Source: RPQJ01 sp963712815 (lineage in GTDB: Bacteria > Pseudomonadota > Gammaproteobacteria > Steroidobacterales > Steroidobacteraceae). From it: a stretch of 64,000 nt of DNA. Both the position numbers and the translations under genes were made by a program. The notes below the pieces were generated by a model. The model was not told the DNA's origin, did no database searches, and saw only the letters and a list, made by a program, of their open reading frames with translations. Numbering within the stretch: the stretch's first letter is position 1; every line of letters begins with the position of its first letter. Below are positions 9,393 to 19,482 of this stretch, piece by piece. The DNA lies in the NCBI GenBank assembly GCA_963712815.1, contig CAVQJL010000001.1, positions 1 through 64,000 of the forward strand. Direction: 5' to 3'.

Positions 9393-10434
9393 CGGGCTCG
9401 AGCGGCGGAAACGTCACGACGTGGTCGGTGGCGAGGCGCACGCCGATGTTCTCGCCGATACGGTGGTCGTGGTGGCTCGGCACCAGCGACAGGACCCGCC
9501 GTCCGCTCGGCAGCTCGAGCGTGTAGAGGAACTCGGCCCCGCGGAAAACACGCTCGACGATGCACGCGCGCAGTGGCGCATCGTCATCGTGCACGACGTC
9601 GTCCGGGCGGAGCAGCACGTCCACGGCGCCGCCGCAGGCGGTCGTCTCGTGGCCCTCGCGCAGCGGGCCGAGCTCGGTCTGCAGCAGACCGCTGCCCTGG
9701 CAGCACGCCGGCACGAACGAAGCCTGCCCGATGAACTCGGCCGCGAATCGGGTGTGCGGCCGGTGATACAGATCATAGGGAGTGCCCCACTGCTCGAGGC
9801 GCCCGGCGCGCAGCAGGCCGACGCGGTCGGCGAGCGCGAATGCGTCCTGCTGGTCGTGCGTCACCACGAGGGCCGTCGCACCGAGCGATTTCAGCAGCGT
9901 TCGCAGCTCGCCCACCAGCCGCTCGCGCAGCGCCACGTCGAGGCTCGCAAACGGCTCGTCGAGCAGCACTGTGGATGGGCGCGGCGCGAGGGCCCGGGCG
10001 AGGGCCACCCGCTGCTGCTGCCCGCCGGACAGTTCGGCCGGATACGAGTCCATGCAGTCGGCGAGGCCGACGAGCTCGAGCAACTCGCCGGCCCGGGCAC
10101 GACGCTCGCCGCGCACGAGTCGCTGCAGGCCGAACTCGACGTTGCCGCGCGCAGTCAGGTGCGGGAACAGCGCGTGGTCCTGGAAGACGAGACCGATGCC
10201 CCTCTCGTGCGGGGGAACGTGCACGCCCGGTCCGGCGAGCAGCCGGCCACGCGAGAGGATCTGGCCGGCATCGAGGGTCTCGAGCCCGGCGATGCAGCGG
10301 AGCGCCGTCGTCTTGCCGCAGCCGCTCGGGCCGAGCAGGCAGCCGACCTCCCCCTCCTCGAGTCCGAAACTCACGCCGCCGAGGGCGCCACGATCCCCGA
10401 AGCGGCGCACGGCGTCGCGCAGTTCAAGCCACAT
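9334..10434 (-). CDS. fbpC: Iron(III) ABC transporter ATP-binding protein (FbpC-like)
   Basis: Energises ferric iron import. The 366-aa protein has Walker A GPSGCGKT at residues 35-42, the signature LSGGQQQRVALARAL, Walker B VLLDEPFASLD and the switch His in VVTHDQQDAF. A C-terminal TOBE-like region (VDVLLRPDDV) is typical of the CUT1/FbpC group. The start overlaps the permease gene by 11 bases, so the two are translated together. The last ~20 residues (Pro/Gly/Ala-rich) come from the overlap with btuC and are probably an unstructured tail. Confidence 0.88.
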   Translation of the reverse strand: MWLELRDAVRRFGDRGALGGVSFGLEEGEVGCLLGPSGCGKTTALRCIAGLETLDAGQILSRGRLLAGPGVHVPPHERGIGLVFQDHALFPHLTARGNVEFGLQRLVRGERRARAGELLELVGLADCMDSYPAELSGGQQQRVALARALAPRPSTVLLDEPFASLDVALRERLVGELRTLLKSLGATALVVTHDQQDAFALADRVGLLRAGRLEQWGTPYDLYHRPHTRFAAEFIGQASFVPACCQGSGLLQTELGPLREGHETTACGGAVDVLLRPDDVVHDDDAPLRACIVERVFRGAEFLYTLELPSGRRVLSLVPSHHDHRIGENIGVRLATDHVVTFPPLEPVTSAAGTSGPGTAVPPPGR

Positions 10435-12046
10435 GGGTCATGCGCCTCGCAAGCAGGATCACGGGCATTACTCCCGCGGCCACGATCAGGGCCGACGGCA
10501 GCGCCGCACGCTCCCACTCGCCCTCGGCCGCCATCTCGAACACTCGCACCGCCAGCGTCTCGAAACCGAAGGGTCGCGTCATGAGAGTGATGGGCAGTTC
10601 CTTCATCAGGTCCACGAACACGAGCACCGCGGCTGCGAGCAGGCTGCCGCGAAGCAGGGGCAGGTGCACGCGACGCAGGCGCGCGATCCCGCGCGAGCCG
10701 AGCAGCGACGCGGCCTCGTCGAGGTTGCGATGGATCCGCTCGAGCCCGCTCTCGATCGGGCCGGCGCCGACCGCCAGGAACCGTGCCAGGTAGGCCACGA
10801 ACATGGTGAGCAGCGTACCCTGCAGGAATAGCTGGGGCGACGCTGCACCGAGGGCTGCGTCGAAAATGCCCTGCAGCCAGTCGTTGAGCGCGCTGACCGG
10901 TGCGAACAGGCCGACCGCGAGCACCGTGCCCGGGATCGCGTAGCCCGCCGTGGCGAGGCGACCGATTCCACCGACCCAGCGGCGGCGCTCGCCCCGCAAT
11001 GCATAGCCGTGCACGACGGCTGCGGCGACCACGACCAGCGCCCCGGACGACGCAATCGCGACGCTGCGCCCGGCGAAGGCCCAGTAGCGCGCGTCGAGAT
11101 CGGTCGCCGCGTGCCGCAGCGCCCAGGCAAGCAACTGCACCATTGGCAGCACGAACGCGAGGCCGAGCACGGTGGCCGCCAGCGCAGTCGCCGCCAGCGC
11201 CTGCAGGCCGTGCAACCTCCGGCGCTGCAGCGCTCCCGCGGGACGCTGGCCGGCGTAGCTGCGTCGCCCGCGCAGGCGCCGTTCGAGCCACACGCCGGTC
11301 AGCGCCAATAGGCCGAGCAGCCCCGCCATCTGCAGCGCCGCGCTGAGCGAGAACATCCCGTACCAGGCCCGGTAGATTGCGGTGGTGAAGGTGTCGACAT
11401 TGAGCGCCGCCACGACCCCGAAGTCGGCCAGCGTCTCCATGCACACGAGCGCCACGCCGGCGGCCACCGCGGGCCGGGCGAGCGGCAGCAGCAGGCGGCG
11501 GAAGGCCGCACCGCGGTCGAGCCCGAGCGACTGCGCAACCTCCAGCGAACGGCTTCCGGCCGACTCGAACGCGACGCGGGCCAGCATGTACACGTAGGGA
11601 TACAGGCACAGCGTCAGAACCAGCGCCGCGCCGCCGAGCGAGCGGATCGGTGGCAGGCGAAACTCCGGGTGGACGGCCGCGCGCAGCCAGCCCTGCAGCG
11701 GGCCCGCATAGTCGAGCGCTCCCGCGAAGACCACGGCGAGCACGTAACCGGGGACCGCGAGCGGCAGCAGCAGAGACCACGCGAACATCGAGCGACCCGG
11801 GAATTCGTGGCCCGCGACCAGCCACGCCAGCATCGTGCCGAGGATCCCGGTTGCGGCGCCGACGATCAGCAGCAGCAGGGCCGTGTTGCCCGCGACTCTT
11901 GGCAGGACGTGCTGCAGTTGATGCGCCCAGACCTCACCCGCCGGGGCTGCCCATGCCAGGGCGGCCGAGAGCAGCGGCAACAGCGCCGGGGTGGCGAGGA
12001 CGATGAGCGCCCCCACCGCCCACGGGCGTCGCGCGACGGGCGGCAT
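10424..12046 (-). CDS. fbpB: Iron(III) ABC transporter permease (FbpB-like, fused two-domain)
   Basis: Membrane channel of the ferric iron importer. The 540 residues contain about twelve hydrophobic segments arranged as two binding-protein-dependent transport domains. Each has the cytoplasmic ATPase-contact loop: EVAQSLGLDRGAAFRRLLLP near residue 190, and EAASLLGSRGIARLRRVHLP near residue 460. Fused double-domain permeases of this length are standard for FbpB/SfuB. It begins 3 bp after the fbpA stop. Confidence 0.9.
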   Translation of the reverse strand: MPPVARRPWAVGALIVLATPALLPLLSAALAWAAPAGEVWAHQLQHVLPRVAGNTALLLLIVGAATGILGTMLAWLVAGHEFPGRSMFAWSLLLPLAVPGYVLAVVFAGALDYAGPLQGWLRAAVHPEFRLPPIRSLGGAALVLTLCLYPYVYMLARVAFESAGSRSLEVAQSLGLDRGAAFRRLLLPLARPAVAAGVALVCMETLADFGVVAALNVDTFTTAIYRAWYGMFSLSAALQMAGLLGLLALTGVWLERRLRGRRSYAGQRPAGALQRRRLHGLQALAATALAATVLGLAFVLPMVQLLAWALRHAATDLDARYWAFAGRSVAIASSGALVVVAAAVVHGYALRGERRRWVGGIGRLATAGYAIPGTVLAVGLFAPVSALNDWLQGIFDAALGAASPQLFLQGTLLTMFVAYLARFLAVGAGPIESGLERIHRNLDEAASLLGSRGIARLRRVHLPLLRGSLLAAAVLVFVDLMKELPITLMTRPFGFETLAVRVFEMAAEGEWERAALPSALIVAAGVMPVILLARRMTHVA

Positions 12047-12049
12047 GCC

Positions 12050-13069
12050 TCAGCGATAGCCGGCGCGGTCCATCAGGCGCACGGCGGCCGGCTGCAGGCG
12101 GCCCGCCTCCGCCACATTGATCAGGCTCGGCTCGAAGCTGCCCCAGGATTTCACCAGCGGATCCACGGCCGCGGCGGGATTCACCGGGAACTCCATGTTG
12201 ACGGCGGCGAAATGCGCCTGGGCCACGTCGCCGGAAAGCCACTCCAGAAAGCGCGTGGCCGCGGCCGTCTGGCGCGAGTGCTTCGCGATGCCGGCCCCTG
12301 AAATGTTCACGTGCACGCCACCTGCGCCCTGGTTGGCCCAGAACAGCTCGACCGGGAAGTCGGGACGCTCCTTGACGATGCGCCCGTAGTAATAAGTGTT
12401 CACGATGCCAACGTCGCACTGGCCGGCGGCGATGGCCTCGAGCAGCTGGGTATCGTTGGCGAAGACGTCGGTCGCAAGGTTGGCGACCCAGCCTCGCACG
12501 ATGCGCTCCGTGACGGCCTCGCCCTGCGCCGCGATCATGGTCGCGACCAGCGACTGGTTGTAGACCTTTTTCGAGGTGCGCAGGCACAGCCGCCCCTTCC
12601 ACGCCGGGGCCGCGAGCGCCTCGTAGGTGCTGAGGGTGGCCGGGTCCACGCGCTTTGCGCTGTAGGCGATGGTCCGCGCACGCATCGACAGGCCGAACCA
12701 GCGGTCGCCCGGATCGCGCAGGTGCGCCGGGACGTTGCGCTGGAGGACCCCGGATCGCACCGGTTGAAGCAGGCCCCGCTCGGCGGCGTGCCACAACTCG
12801 CCGGCATCCACGGTCATGAGGACGTCGGCCGGGCTGTTGCGTCCCTCGGCCCCGAGCCGCTCGGTGAGCACCGCTGCATCACCGGTCGTGAACTTGACCT
12901 GCACACCCGTTTCCCGGGTGTAGGCATCGAAGACCGGCTTGATGAGCTGCTCATTACGCGCCGAATAGACAACCAGGGTGTCAGCAGCGCGTGCGGCCGG
13001 CAACACGCCGGGGAGAGCGAATGCGATCGTCAGGACGACGACCGCGCGCGAAAACAGGCAATGGGCCAT
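12050..13069 (-). CDS. fbpA: Periplasmic iron(III)-binding protein (FbpA-like)
   Basis: Binds ferric iron in the periplasm and delivers it to FbpB. From the chosen ATG (339 aa) there is a clear signal peptide ending ...LPAARA-AD. The mature protein starts DTLVVYSARNEQLIKPVF, as in class FbpA transferrin-like proteins, and has the paired tyrosines in NTYYYGRIVKE that bind iron in this family. The frame is open further upstream, but the Fur box lies there, so the ATG after it is the better start. First gene of fbpABC. Confidence 0.9.
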   Translation of the reverse strand: MAHCLFSRAVVVLTIAFALPGVLPAARAADTLVVYSARNEQLIKPVFDAYTRETGVQVKFTTGDAAVLTERLGAEGRNSPADVLMTVDAGELWHAAERGLLQPVRSGVLQRNVPAHLRDPGDRWFGLSMRARTIAYSAKRVDPATLSTYEALAAPAWKGRLCLRTSKKVYNQSLVATMIAAQGEAVTERIVRGWVANLATDVFANDTQLLEAIAAGQCDVGIVNTYYYGRIVKERPDFPVELFWANQGAGGVHVNISGAGIAKHSRQTAAATRFLEWLSGDVAQAHFAAVNMEFPVNPAAAVDPLVKSWGSFEPSLINVAEAGRLQPAAVRLMDRAGYR

Positions 13070-13090
13070 GGCTTGATGGACTCTTTGGAT

Positions 13091-13109
13091 GCGAATGATT
13101 CTCATTATA
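13091..13109 (-). promoter_or_regulatory. Fur box upstream of fbpABC
   Basis: GCGAATGATTCTCATTATA matches the 19-bp Fur consensus GATAATGATAATCATTATC at 14 positions, including both inner half-site cores. It lies about 22 bp before the fbpA start codon, where bound Fe-Fur would block transcription. This predicts derepression of fbpABC when iron is scarce. Confidence 0.8.
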
Positions 13110-13144
13110 TGAGGCGCCACGGCCCTCGTCATCTGCTGCGTCGC

Positions 13145-14257
<1,113 letters not shown>

Positions 14258-14385
14258 CGGGATTCGGCCGGCCTAGGGGACCGTCTTTCTACCGGCCCGG
14301 TGTACGGGCCGCAAGCACGCCGCGGCGGTGTCCCGCGCAGTGCTCCGGCATAATCCCGGATTCACGACGATCCGCAGGCATCGCG

Positions 14386-15027
14386 ATGCTCAGCAAAGGT
14401 TTCCTTCCCGGCACCCTGCCCGACGACCCGATGCCGCTGTTCGCGGAGTGGTACGAGGGGGCGCGCTCGGCGAAGGCGCAACCCAACCCCGACTCCATGG
14501 CGCTCGCCACCACGACGACCGACGGCCGCCCCTCGGTGCGCATCGTGCTGTGCAAGAAGCTGGTGCCCGACCCGGGCTATGCGGTGTTCTTCACCAACTA
14601 CGACAGCCGCAAGGGCGGCGAGCTGGGCGCGAACCCGCGCGCCGCCGCTGTCTTCCACTGGGACGCGTTCGGCCGCCAGGTGCGGCTCGAGGGTCGCGTG
14701 GTCCTCTCGCCCGCCGGGGAGAGCGACGAGTATTTCGCGAGCCGCGCCCTCGACAGCCGCATCGGCGCCTGGGCGAGCCTGCAGAGCCAGCCGCTCGACT
14801 CGCGCAAGACCCTGCTGAAGCGGGTCGCGCACGAGGCCGCGCGCTTCGGCACCCACGTGCCGCGACCGCCGCACTGGGGCGGCTACCGGCTGTGGCCAGA
14901 GACTGTCGAGCTTTGGATCGAAGGCCCGTTCCGCGTCCACGACCGGGCGCGCTGGGTGCGCACGCTCGATCCCTCGGGCGACGCGTTCGTGCCGGGCCCC
15001 TGGGCCCCGACCCGCCTCTTTCCTTGA
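14386..15027 (+). CDS. pdxH: Pyridoxamine 5'-phosphate oxidase
   Basis: FMN enzyme that oxidises pyridoxamine- and pyridoxine-phosphate to pyridoxal phosphate. The 213-aa frame has the family segments MALATTTTDGRPSVRIVLCK (substrate/FMN site), FFTNYDSRKGGEL, WASLQSQPL and the C-terminal WGGYRLWPETVELWIEG followed by HDRARWVR. E. coli PdxH is 218 aa. The frame is open upstream, but MLSKGFLPGTLPDDPMPLF is the expected N-terminus. Its stop is 4 bp before the next gene. Confidence 0.92.
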   Translation: MLSKGFLPGTLPDDPMPLFAEWYEGARSAKAQPNPDSMALATTTTDGRPSVRIVLCKKLVPDPGYAVFFTNYDSRKGGELGANPRAAAVFHWDAFGRQVRLEGRVVLSPAGESDEYFASRALDSRIGAWASLQSQPLDSRKTLLKRVAHEAARFGTHVPRPPHWGGYRLWPETVELWIEGPFRVHDRARWVRTLDPSGDAFVPGPWAPTRLFP

Positions 15028-15031
15028 GCGC

Positions 15032-15817
15032 GTGGCCGGGCGCACGTTCTTCGGCACCCTGCGCATCGCGCTGCTGCTCGCGCTGCTTGCGTTCGTCGCC
15101 ATGGGCGCCTGGCTCGACCGCCGACGCAGCACCGACTGGGATGCACCGCTCCGTGTGACGGTCTACCCGATCGCAGCCGGCGCTGATTCCGTCGTGCGCA
15201 ACCACGTCGCCGCGCTGGTGCGCGAGGATTTCGAGGAACTCGCGACGTTCTTCGCCTCGGAGTCCCGCGAGCATGGCGTCGCGATCGACGAGCCGGTGCG
15301 GGTGCGCGTGTCGCATGCTGCGACGGCCCTGCCGCCGCTGCCGGCCGACGGCGCCGGTGTCCTCGGCATCGCAGCGTGGAGCCTGCGCTTTCGCCACTGG
15401 GCGTGGCGGGTCGCGATGAACGACCCGCTGCCGACGCCGGATGTGCAGGTGTTCGCGCTCTACCACCCGGCGGACGGGGCACTGGCCGCGCCCGATTCCC
15501 TCGGCCTCAGCAAGGGGCTGGTCGCCATCGCGCAGCTGTACGCAGACGACGGCGCCCACGGCAGCAACCAGGTCGTGATAGCGCACGAGGTGCTGCACAC
15601 GCTGGGCGCGACCGACAAGTACGACCGCGCCACCGGCCAGCCGATCGTCCCGCAGGGGCTCGGCGACCCGGGCCAGTCGCCGCGGTATCCGCAACGCTTC
15701 GGCGAGATCATGGCCGGACGGATCGCCACGAGCGCCGGCGCGGCGGTCATCCCGGAGTCGCTCGAGACCATGCGGGTCGGGCCGGTGACGGCGCGGGAAA
15801 TCGGCTGGCAGCGATGA
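15032..15817 (+). CDS. Membrane-anchored zinc-metallopeptidase-like protein, unknown function
   Basis: Not a family I can name. The 261-aa protein has one N-terminal hydrophobic segment (about residues 8-26) followed by a soluble domain, so it probably faces the periplasm. Near residue 190 is AHEVLHTLGATDKYD: an HExxH motif with Gly and Asp placed as in metzincin-like zinc proteases. The GTG start is 4 bp after pdxH, and its stop overlaps the btuD ATG (ATGA), so it is embedded in a pdxH-zincin-btuD transcription unit. Protease activity is inferred from the motif only. Confidence 0.7.
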   Translation: MAGRTFFGTLRIALLLALLAFVAMGAWLDRRRSTDWDAPLRVTVYPIAAGADSVVRNHVAALVREDFEELATFFASESREHGVAIDEPVRVRVSHAATALPPLPADGAGVLGIAAWSLRFRHWAWRVAMNDPLPTPDVQVFALYHPADGALAAPDSLGLSKGLVAIAQLYADDGAHGSNQVVIAHEVLHTLGATDKYDRATGQPIVPQGLGDPGQSPRYPQRFGEIMAGRIATSAGAAVIPESLETMRVGPVTAREIGWQR

Positions 15818-16596
15818 AACCGACGGATCACGCCGGGCTGCTCGAGTGCCGCGACCTCGGCGTGCGCGTGCCGGGGCGCGAACTGCTGCGAGGCCTCGAG
15901 GCCGTCATCCGGCCGGGCACGATGGTCGCCGTGCTCGGTCGCAACGGCGCCGGCAAGAGCTCGTTGCTGCACGTGCTGGCCGACCTTGCATCGCCGGCGT
16001 CAGGCGAGGTGTGGCTCGACGGGATGCCGCTGCCCGACTGGCCGCGCCGCGAGCTCGCCCGACGCGTCGGGCTGCTGACGCAGGCGAGCGAGGACCCGTT
16101 CCCGGGCACCGCGCTGCAGACGGCGCTGGTCGGGCGTCACCCCCACCTCGACTTCTGGCAGTGGGAAGGCGCGGCGGACCGCGCCGTGGCGCTCGACTGC
16201 CTCGCCGCGATGGACCTCGCGGGCCTCGAGGCGCGCGACGTGGCGACGCTGTCGGGCGGCGAGCGGCGGCGTCTCGCCATCGCGACCGTGCTGGCCCAGG
16301 ATCCCGGTGCGTTCCTGCTCGACGAGCCGATCCAGCAGCTCGACCCCCAGCACCAGCTCGGCGTGCTCAGGCGCTTTCGCGGGCTGGCGGACGCCGGTCG
16401 CATCGTGGTGCTGAGCTTGCACGACGCCGGGCTCGCGGCGCGATTCGCCGACGAGGCGCTGCTGCTCCACGGCGACGGGCGCTGGTCGCAGGGGCCCGTG
16501 GAGCACGTGCTCGACGAGGCGTCCGTCGGCAGACTCTACGGGATCGACGTCAGGGAGTTGCGCTGGAAGGACGGCCGCACTTTCGTGCCCGCCTGA
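15814..16596 (+). CDS. btuD: FecE/BtuD-type ABC transporter ATP-binding protein
   Basis: ATPase of a cobalamin/siderophore-type importer. The 260-aa protein has Walker A GRNGAGKS near residue 43, the Q-loop in GLLTQASEDPF, the signature LSGGERRRLAIA, Walker B FLLDEPIQQLD (with Gln-Gln in place of the usual Thr-Ser/Asn) and the switch His in VLSLHDAGLA. The best local partner permease is the btuC gene 6.4 kb upstream. The start overlaps the preceding stop by four bases. Confidence 0.8.
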   Translation: MKPTDHAGLLECRDLGVRVPGRELLRGLEAVIRPGTMVAVLGRNGAGKSSLLHVLADLASPASGEVWLDGMPLPDWPRRELARRVGLLTQASEDPFPGTALQTALVGRHPHLDFWQWEGAADRAVALDCLAAMDLAGLEARDVATLSGGERRRLAIATVLAQDPGAFLLDEPIQQLDPQHQLGVLRRFRGLADAGRIVVLSLHDAGLAARFADEALLLHGDGRWSQGPVEHVLDEASVGRLYGIDVRELRWKDGRTFVPA

Positions 16597-16626
16597 GCAC
16601 CGGCACACGACCTGATCACCTGCACG

Positions 16627-17190
16627 CTATTTGAGCACTTGCGTGAACAACCGGAAGATCATGAATCCCGTCACCACTGCCGCCGCCAGCCAGTGGTACC
16701 AGCTCGCCCGAGACACGAGCAACGGCGCGACCATGACGATCAATGCCGCGCGCCTCGTATCCTGCGCCGTCCACGCCCAGGAGTCGGCCGCTACGTGGGC
16801 CTGGATCAGCACGATCGCGAAGTAGGCAAGCAGCAGCCCGAAAAAGAACCGTCGCTGGCGGAAATACACCTCGCCGAGGTCGAGTCCTCCGGCAGGCACA
16901 GTTTCGGGCAATGCGCTCGAGCAGATGAGGTACAGCACCATCGGCAGGGCCATCGATGCCAGGAAGGCGCCGGCGGTCTGCACTTCGTGGATCCCGGTGG
17001 CGCCGAGGTACAGCCCCCACCAGTAGTTCACGACCAGCACGAGGGCGACGAGCGCCCACGCGAGCGGCAGCCCGGCCCAATGCACGCGTTCGCGCGCGTG
17101 CACGAGTCGCCGGCAGCTGCCGAGCAGGTCGGTCAGGCCCAGGCCGACGATGATCGACACCAGGACGATAGCGTGCTCGGTGAACGACAC
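16627..17190 (-). CDS. Six-helix inner-membrane protein, unknown
   Basis: No recognised function. The 187-aa protein has six hydrophobic stretches: IVLVSIIVGLGLTDLLG at the N-terminus, then segments near residues 45, 75, 115, 150 and 170. Short polar loops separate them. It begins 9 bp after the stop of the VOC-fold gene, so the two are likely co-transcribed leftward. Confidence 0.65.
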   Translation of the reverse strand: MSFTEHAIVLVSIIVGLGLTDLLGSCRRLVHARERVHWAGLPLAWALVALVLVVNYWWGLYLGATGIHEVQTAGAFLASMALPMVLYLICSSALPETVPAGGLDLGEVYFRQRRFFFGLLLAYFAIVLIQAHVAADSWAWTAQDTRRAALIVMVAPLLVSRASWYHWLAAAVVTGFMIFRLFTQVLK

Positions 17191-17199
17191 GACAGATCC

Positions 17200-17592
17200 T
17201 CAGGCGGTGAGCTCGATGCGGTTGCCGTCCGGATCGAGCACCACGCTCTCGTAGTAGCCGTCGCCGGTGCGCCGCGGCTCGTCGAGCACGGGGTGTCCCG
17301 CCGCGGCGATCTCGCGCGTGAGCGCGTCCACGCGTGCCTCGGACCCGACCGCGATGGCGAGATGCGTGAGTCCGCGGCGCTGCGCCCCGGGCGCCGCCCC
17401 GGCGAGTTCGAGCCGGCCGGTCTGCATGATCTCGAGTCGCGCGCCGCCATCGAATTCGAGGAAGCAGGATTCGAAGGCGTGGGCCGGATTGCGATACGGG
17501 TCGCCGGCGCGTGCGCCGAAGAAACGTACGTAGAAATCCTGCAGTCGCGCGATGTCCCCGGTCCACAGTGCCACGTGCTCGATGCGCGCCAT
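17200..17592 (-). CDS. VOC-superfamily (glyoxalase/dioxygenase-fold) protein
   Basis: Small metal-dependent enzyme or binding protein of the glyoxalase fold. The 130-aa protein starts MARIEHVALWTGDIARLQDFY and ends VVLDPDGNRIEL, the two paired beta-alpha modules of the fold. Candidate metal ligands are the N-terminal His, a Glu in ARLEIM, the His in GLTHLAIAV and the Glu in NRIEL. It resembles lactoylglutathione lyase relatives, but the substrate cannot be told. Confidence 0.82.
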   Translation of the reverse strand: MARIEHVALWTGDIARLQDFYVRFFGARAGDPYRNPAHAFESCFLEFDGGARLEIMQTGRLELAGAAPGAQRRGLTHLAIAVGSEARVDALTREIAAAGHPVLDEPRRTGDGYYESVVLDPDGNRIELTA

Positions 17593-17711
17593 GCCGCTCC
17601 CTTCGGTGCCGGTGCAAGGCGGGAGCATACCCGCAACTCGCCCCCGCCCGGACTCGCGGCGATAATCGGGCACCGCGTCGGCATCGTGCCGCGCACACCG
17701 GTGAACGCCCG

Positions 17712-19322
17712 ATGAACGACCAGGCTCTTCAGAAAGCCTCGATCCCGCTGGTGGAGGAGCTCGGGCGGATCCTCGGGCAAGGGCGGGTTCTGGTGTCGGA
17801 CGACGACCGCCGCTTCTTCTCGCAGGACATCGCGGGGCCACGCGCCCACGTCGCGGCCTGCGTCGCGCAGCCCGGCTCCGTCGAACAGCTCGCCGCGGCG
17901 GTGGCCGCAATGGCTGCGGCCGGGCACGCGATCGTGCCGCGCGGCGGCGGGTCCTCGTACACCGGCGGCTACGTGCCGCAGCGGAACGACAGCGTACTCG
18001 TCGACACGCGCGGGCTCGACCGCGTCACGGAGATCAACGCCGCGGACATGTACGTCACCGTCGAGGCGGGCTGCACGTGGCAGTCGCTGCTCGCCGCACT
18101 CGAGCCGCACGGCGTGCGTACGCCGTTCTGGGGCCCGCTGTCGGGCGCCACCGCCACCGTCGGCGGCAGCCTGTCGCAGAACGCCGTCCTGTGGGGCTCG
18201 GCGCGCTACGGCGTATCCGCCGAGACCGTGCTCGGCCTCGACGTCGTGCTCGCCGATGGGTCGCTCCTGCGCACGGGCGCCGCGGCGGTCGCCACCGCGC
18301 GGCCGTTCTTCCGTTACTACGGACCGGATCTCACCGGGCTGTTCCTCGGCGACGCCGGCGCGCTGGGCGTAAAGGCGCGAGCCACTCTCAAGCTGATTCG
18401 CCGCCCGGCGTGGGTCGAGACCGCTTCCTTCGGGTTCACGACACATTTGCAGATGGCGGGCGCGATGACCGACGTCGCCCGCGAGGGTCTCGTCTCGGAG
18501 TGCTTCGCCATGGATCCGGTGCTCAGGGCCCAGCGCATGAAGCGCGCGGGCCTCGCGCAGGACCTCAGGGCGGTGAAAGGAGTCATCACCGCGGCGCGCG
18601 GTCTCGGCGCGGGGCTCAAGGAGGCGGCGAGACTCGCGCTGGCCGGGCGCGGTTTCCTCGACGAGTCGCCGTATTCCATGCACGTCGGCGCGGAGGGACG
18701 TACGGAGGCGACGGTGTCGGAGTCCCTCGACGCGGTGCGGCGGATCGTGGCGACGCACGGCGGCGCAGAGGTCGAGAACACCGTGCCGAAGGTGCTGCGC
18801 GGCATGCCGTTCGTGCCCATGTCGAGCGCCATCGGGCCGGCGGGCGAGCGCTGGCTGCCGGTGCATGCGCTGGTACCGCTGTCGGACGCGGCCGCGGCCT
18901 GGAGTGCAACCCGCGCGCTGCTCGACGCACGCCGCGCGGACCTCGAGCGCCTCGGCATCGAGATCGGCGTGCTGACTGCGATCGTGGGCTCGAACGCCTT
19001 CGTGCTCGAGCCGGTGTTCTACTGGCCGGCGCCGCGCACGGCCTACTACGAGCGCGTGCTGGACGAGGCAACGCGCGCGAGGTTCGAGGACTTCCCGCCC
19101 AACCCTGAGGCGGAGGCGCTGGTATTCGAGCTGCGCGGCCGGCTCACGCAGCTGTTCCTCGACCGCGGCGCGACGCACCTGCAGATCGGCCGCACCTACC
19201 GCTACCGCGAGGGCCTGCGTCCCGAGGCACTGCGGCTGCTCGAGGCCATCAAGCTGGCGGTGGACCCGCGTGGCGTCGTCAATCCAGGCGCGCTCGGGCT
19301 CGGCGAGCCGCGGCGTCAGTGA
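17712..19322 (+). CDS. FAD-binding oxidase/dehydrogenase (GlcD/VAO-type)
   Basis: Flavoenzyme probably oxidising a hydroxy-acid or alcohol. Of 536 residues, about 45-220 form the PCMH FAD-binding domain with IVPRGGGSSYTGGYVP, then FWGPLSGATATVGGSLSQNA and the pyrophosphate-contact segment GDAGALGVKARATLKL. A substrate domain follows, ending AIKLAVDPRGVVNPGALGLG, the usual C-terminus of D-lactate/glycolate dehydrogenase relatives. No Fe-S domain is attached. The open frame extends upstream, but the ATG at MNDQALQKAS precedes the first conserved segment. Its stop overlaps a convergent transporter remnant. Confidence 0.82.
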   Translation: MNDQALQKASIPLVEELGRILGQGRVLVSDDDRRFFSQDIAGPRAHVAACVAQPGSVEQLAAAVAAMAAAGHAIVPRGGGSSYTGGYVPQRNDSVLVDTRGLDRVTEINAADMYVTVEAGCTWQSLLAALEPHGVRTPFWGPLSGATATVGGSLSQNAVLWGSARYGVSAETVLGLDVVLADGSLLRTGAAAVATARPFFRYYGPDLTGLFLGDAGALGVKARATLKLIRRPAWVETASFGFTTHLQMAGAMTDVAREGLVSECFAMDPVLRAQRMKRAGLAQDLRAVKGVITAARGLGAGLKEAARLALAGRGFLDESPYSMHVGAEGRTEATVSESLDAVRRIVATHGGAEVENTVPKVLRGMPFVPMSSAIGPAGERWLPVHALVPLSDAAAAWSATRALLDARRADLERLGIEIGVLTAIVGSNAFVLEPVFYWPAPRTAYYERVLDEATRARFEDFPPNPEAEALVFELRGRLTQLFLDRGATHLQIGRTYRYREGLRPEALRLLEAIKLAVDPRGVVNPGALGLGEPRRQ

Positions 19323-19450
19323 ACCGTCGCCTTCGAGAACACGTTCATCGCCATGACGCCCGCGGCGATGAGGCCGATGCCGGTTCCGGCGGAGAGATCG
19401 AGCGTCTGCCCGTAGCGCAGCCAGCCGATCATCGAGACCTGCACGATGAC
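19316..19450 (-). pseudogene. Remnant of a small multidrug resistance (EmrE-type) transporter
   Basis: Only the last ~45 codons of an SMR protein remain: WLRYGQTLDLSAGTGIGLIA followed by AGVMAMNVFSKATVH. This matches the C-terminal end of EmrE (WGFFGQRLDLPAIIG..., ...LLSRSTPH). The first two and a half membrane helices, including the essential N-terminal Glu, are missing and the upstream frame is unrelated. The fragment ends in a normal stop overlapping the oxidase stop region. Confidence 0.75.
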
Positions 19451-19482
19451 GGCCGGCGCAGCGGGCTGCAGGACCTTCTGGT

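Noticed and set aside
17133..19178. Minus-strand frame of 681 codons opposite the FAD oxidase
   Set aside because: A shadow of the oxidase, which has clear FAD-binding motifs. It also crosses the VOC gene in another frame.
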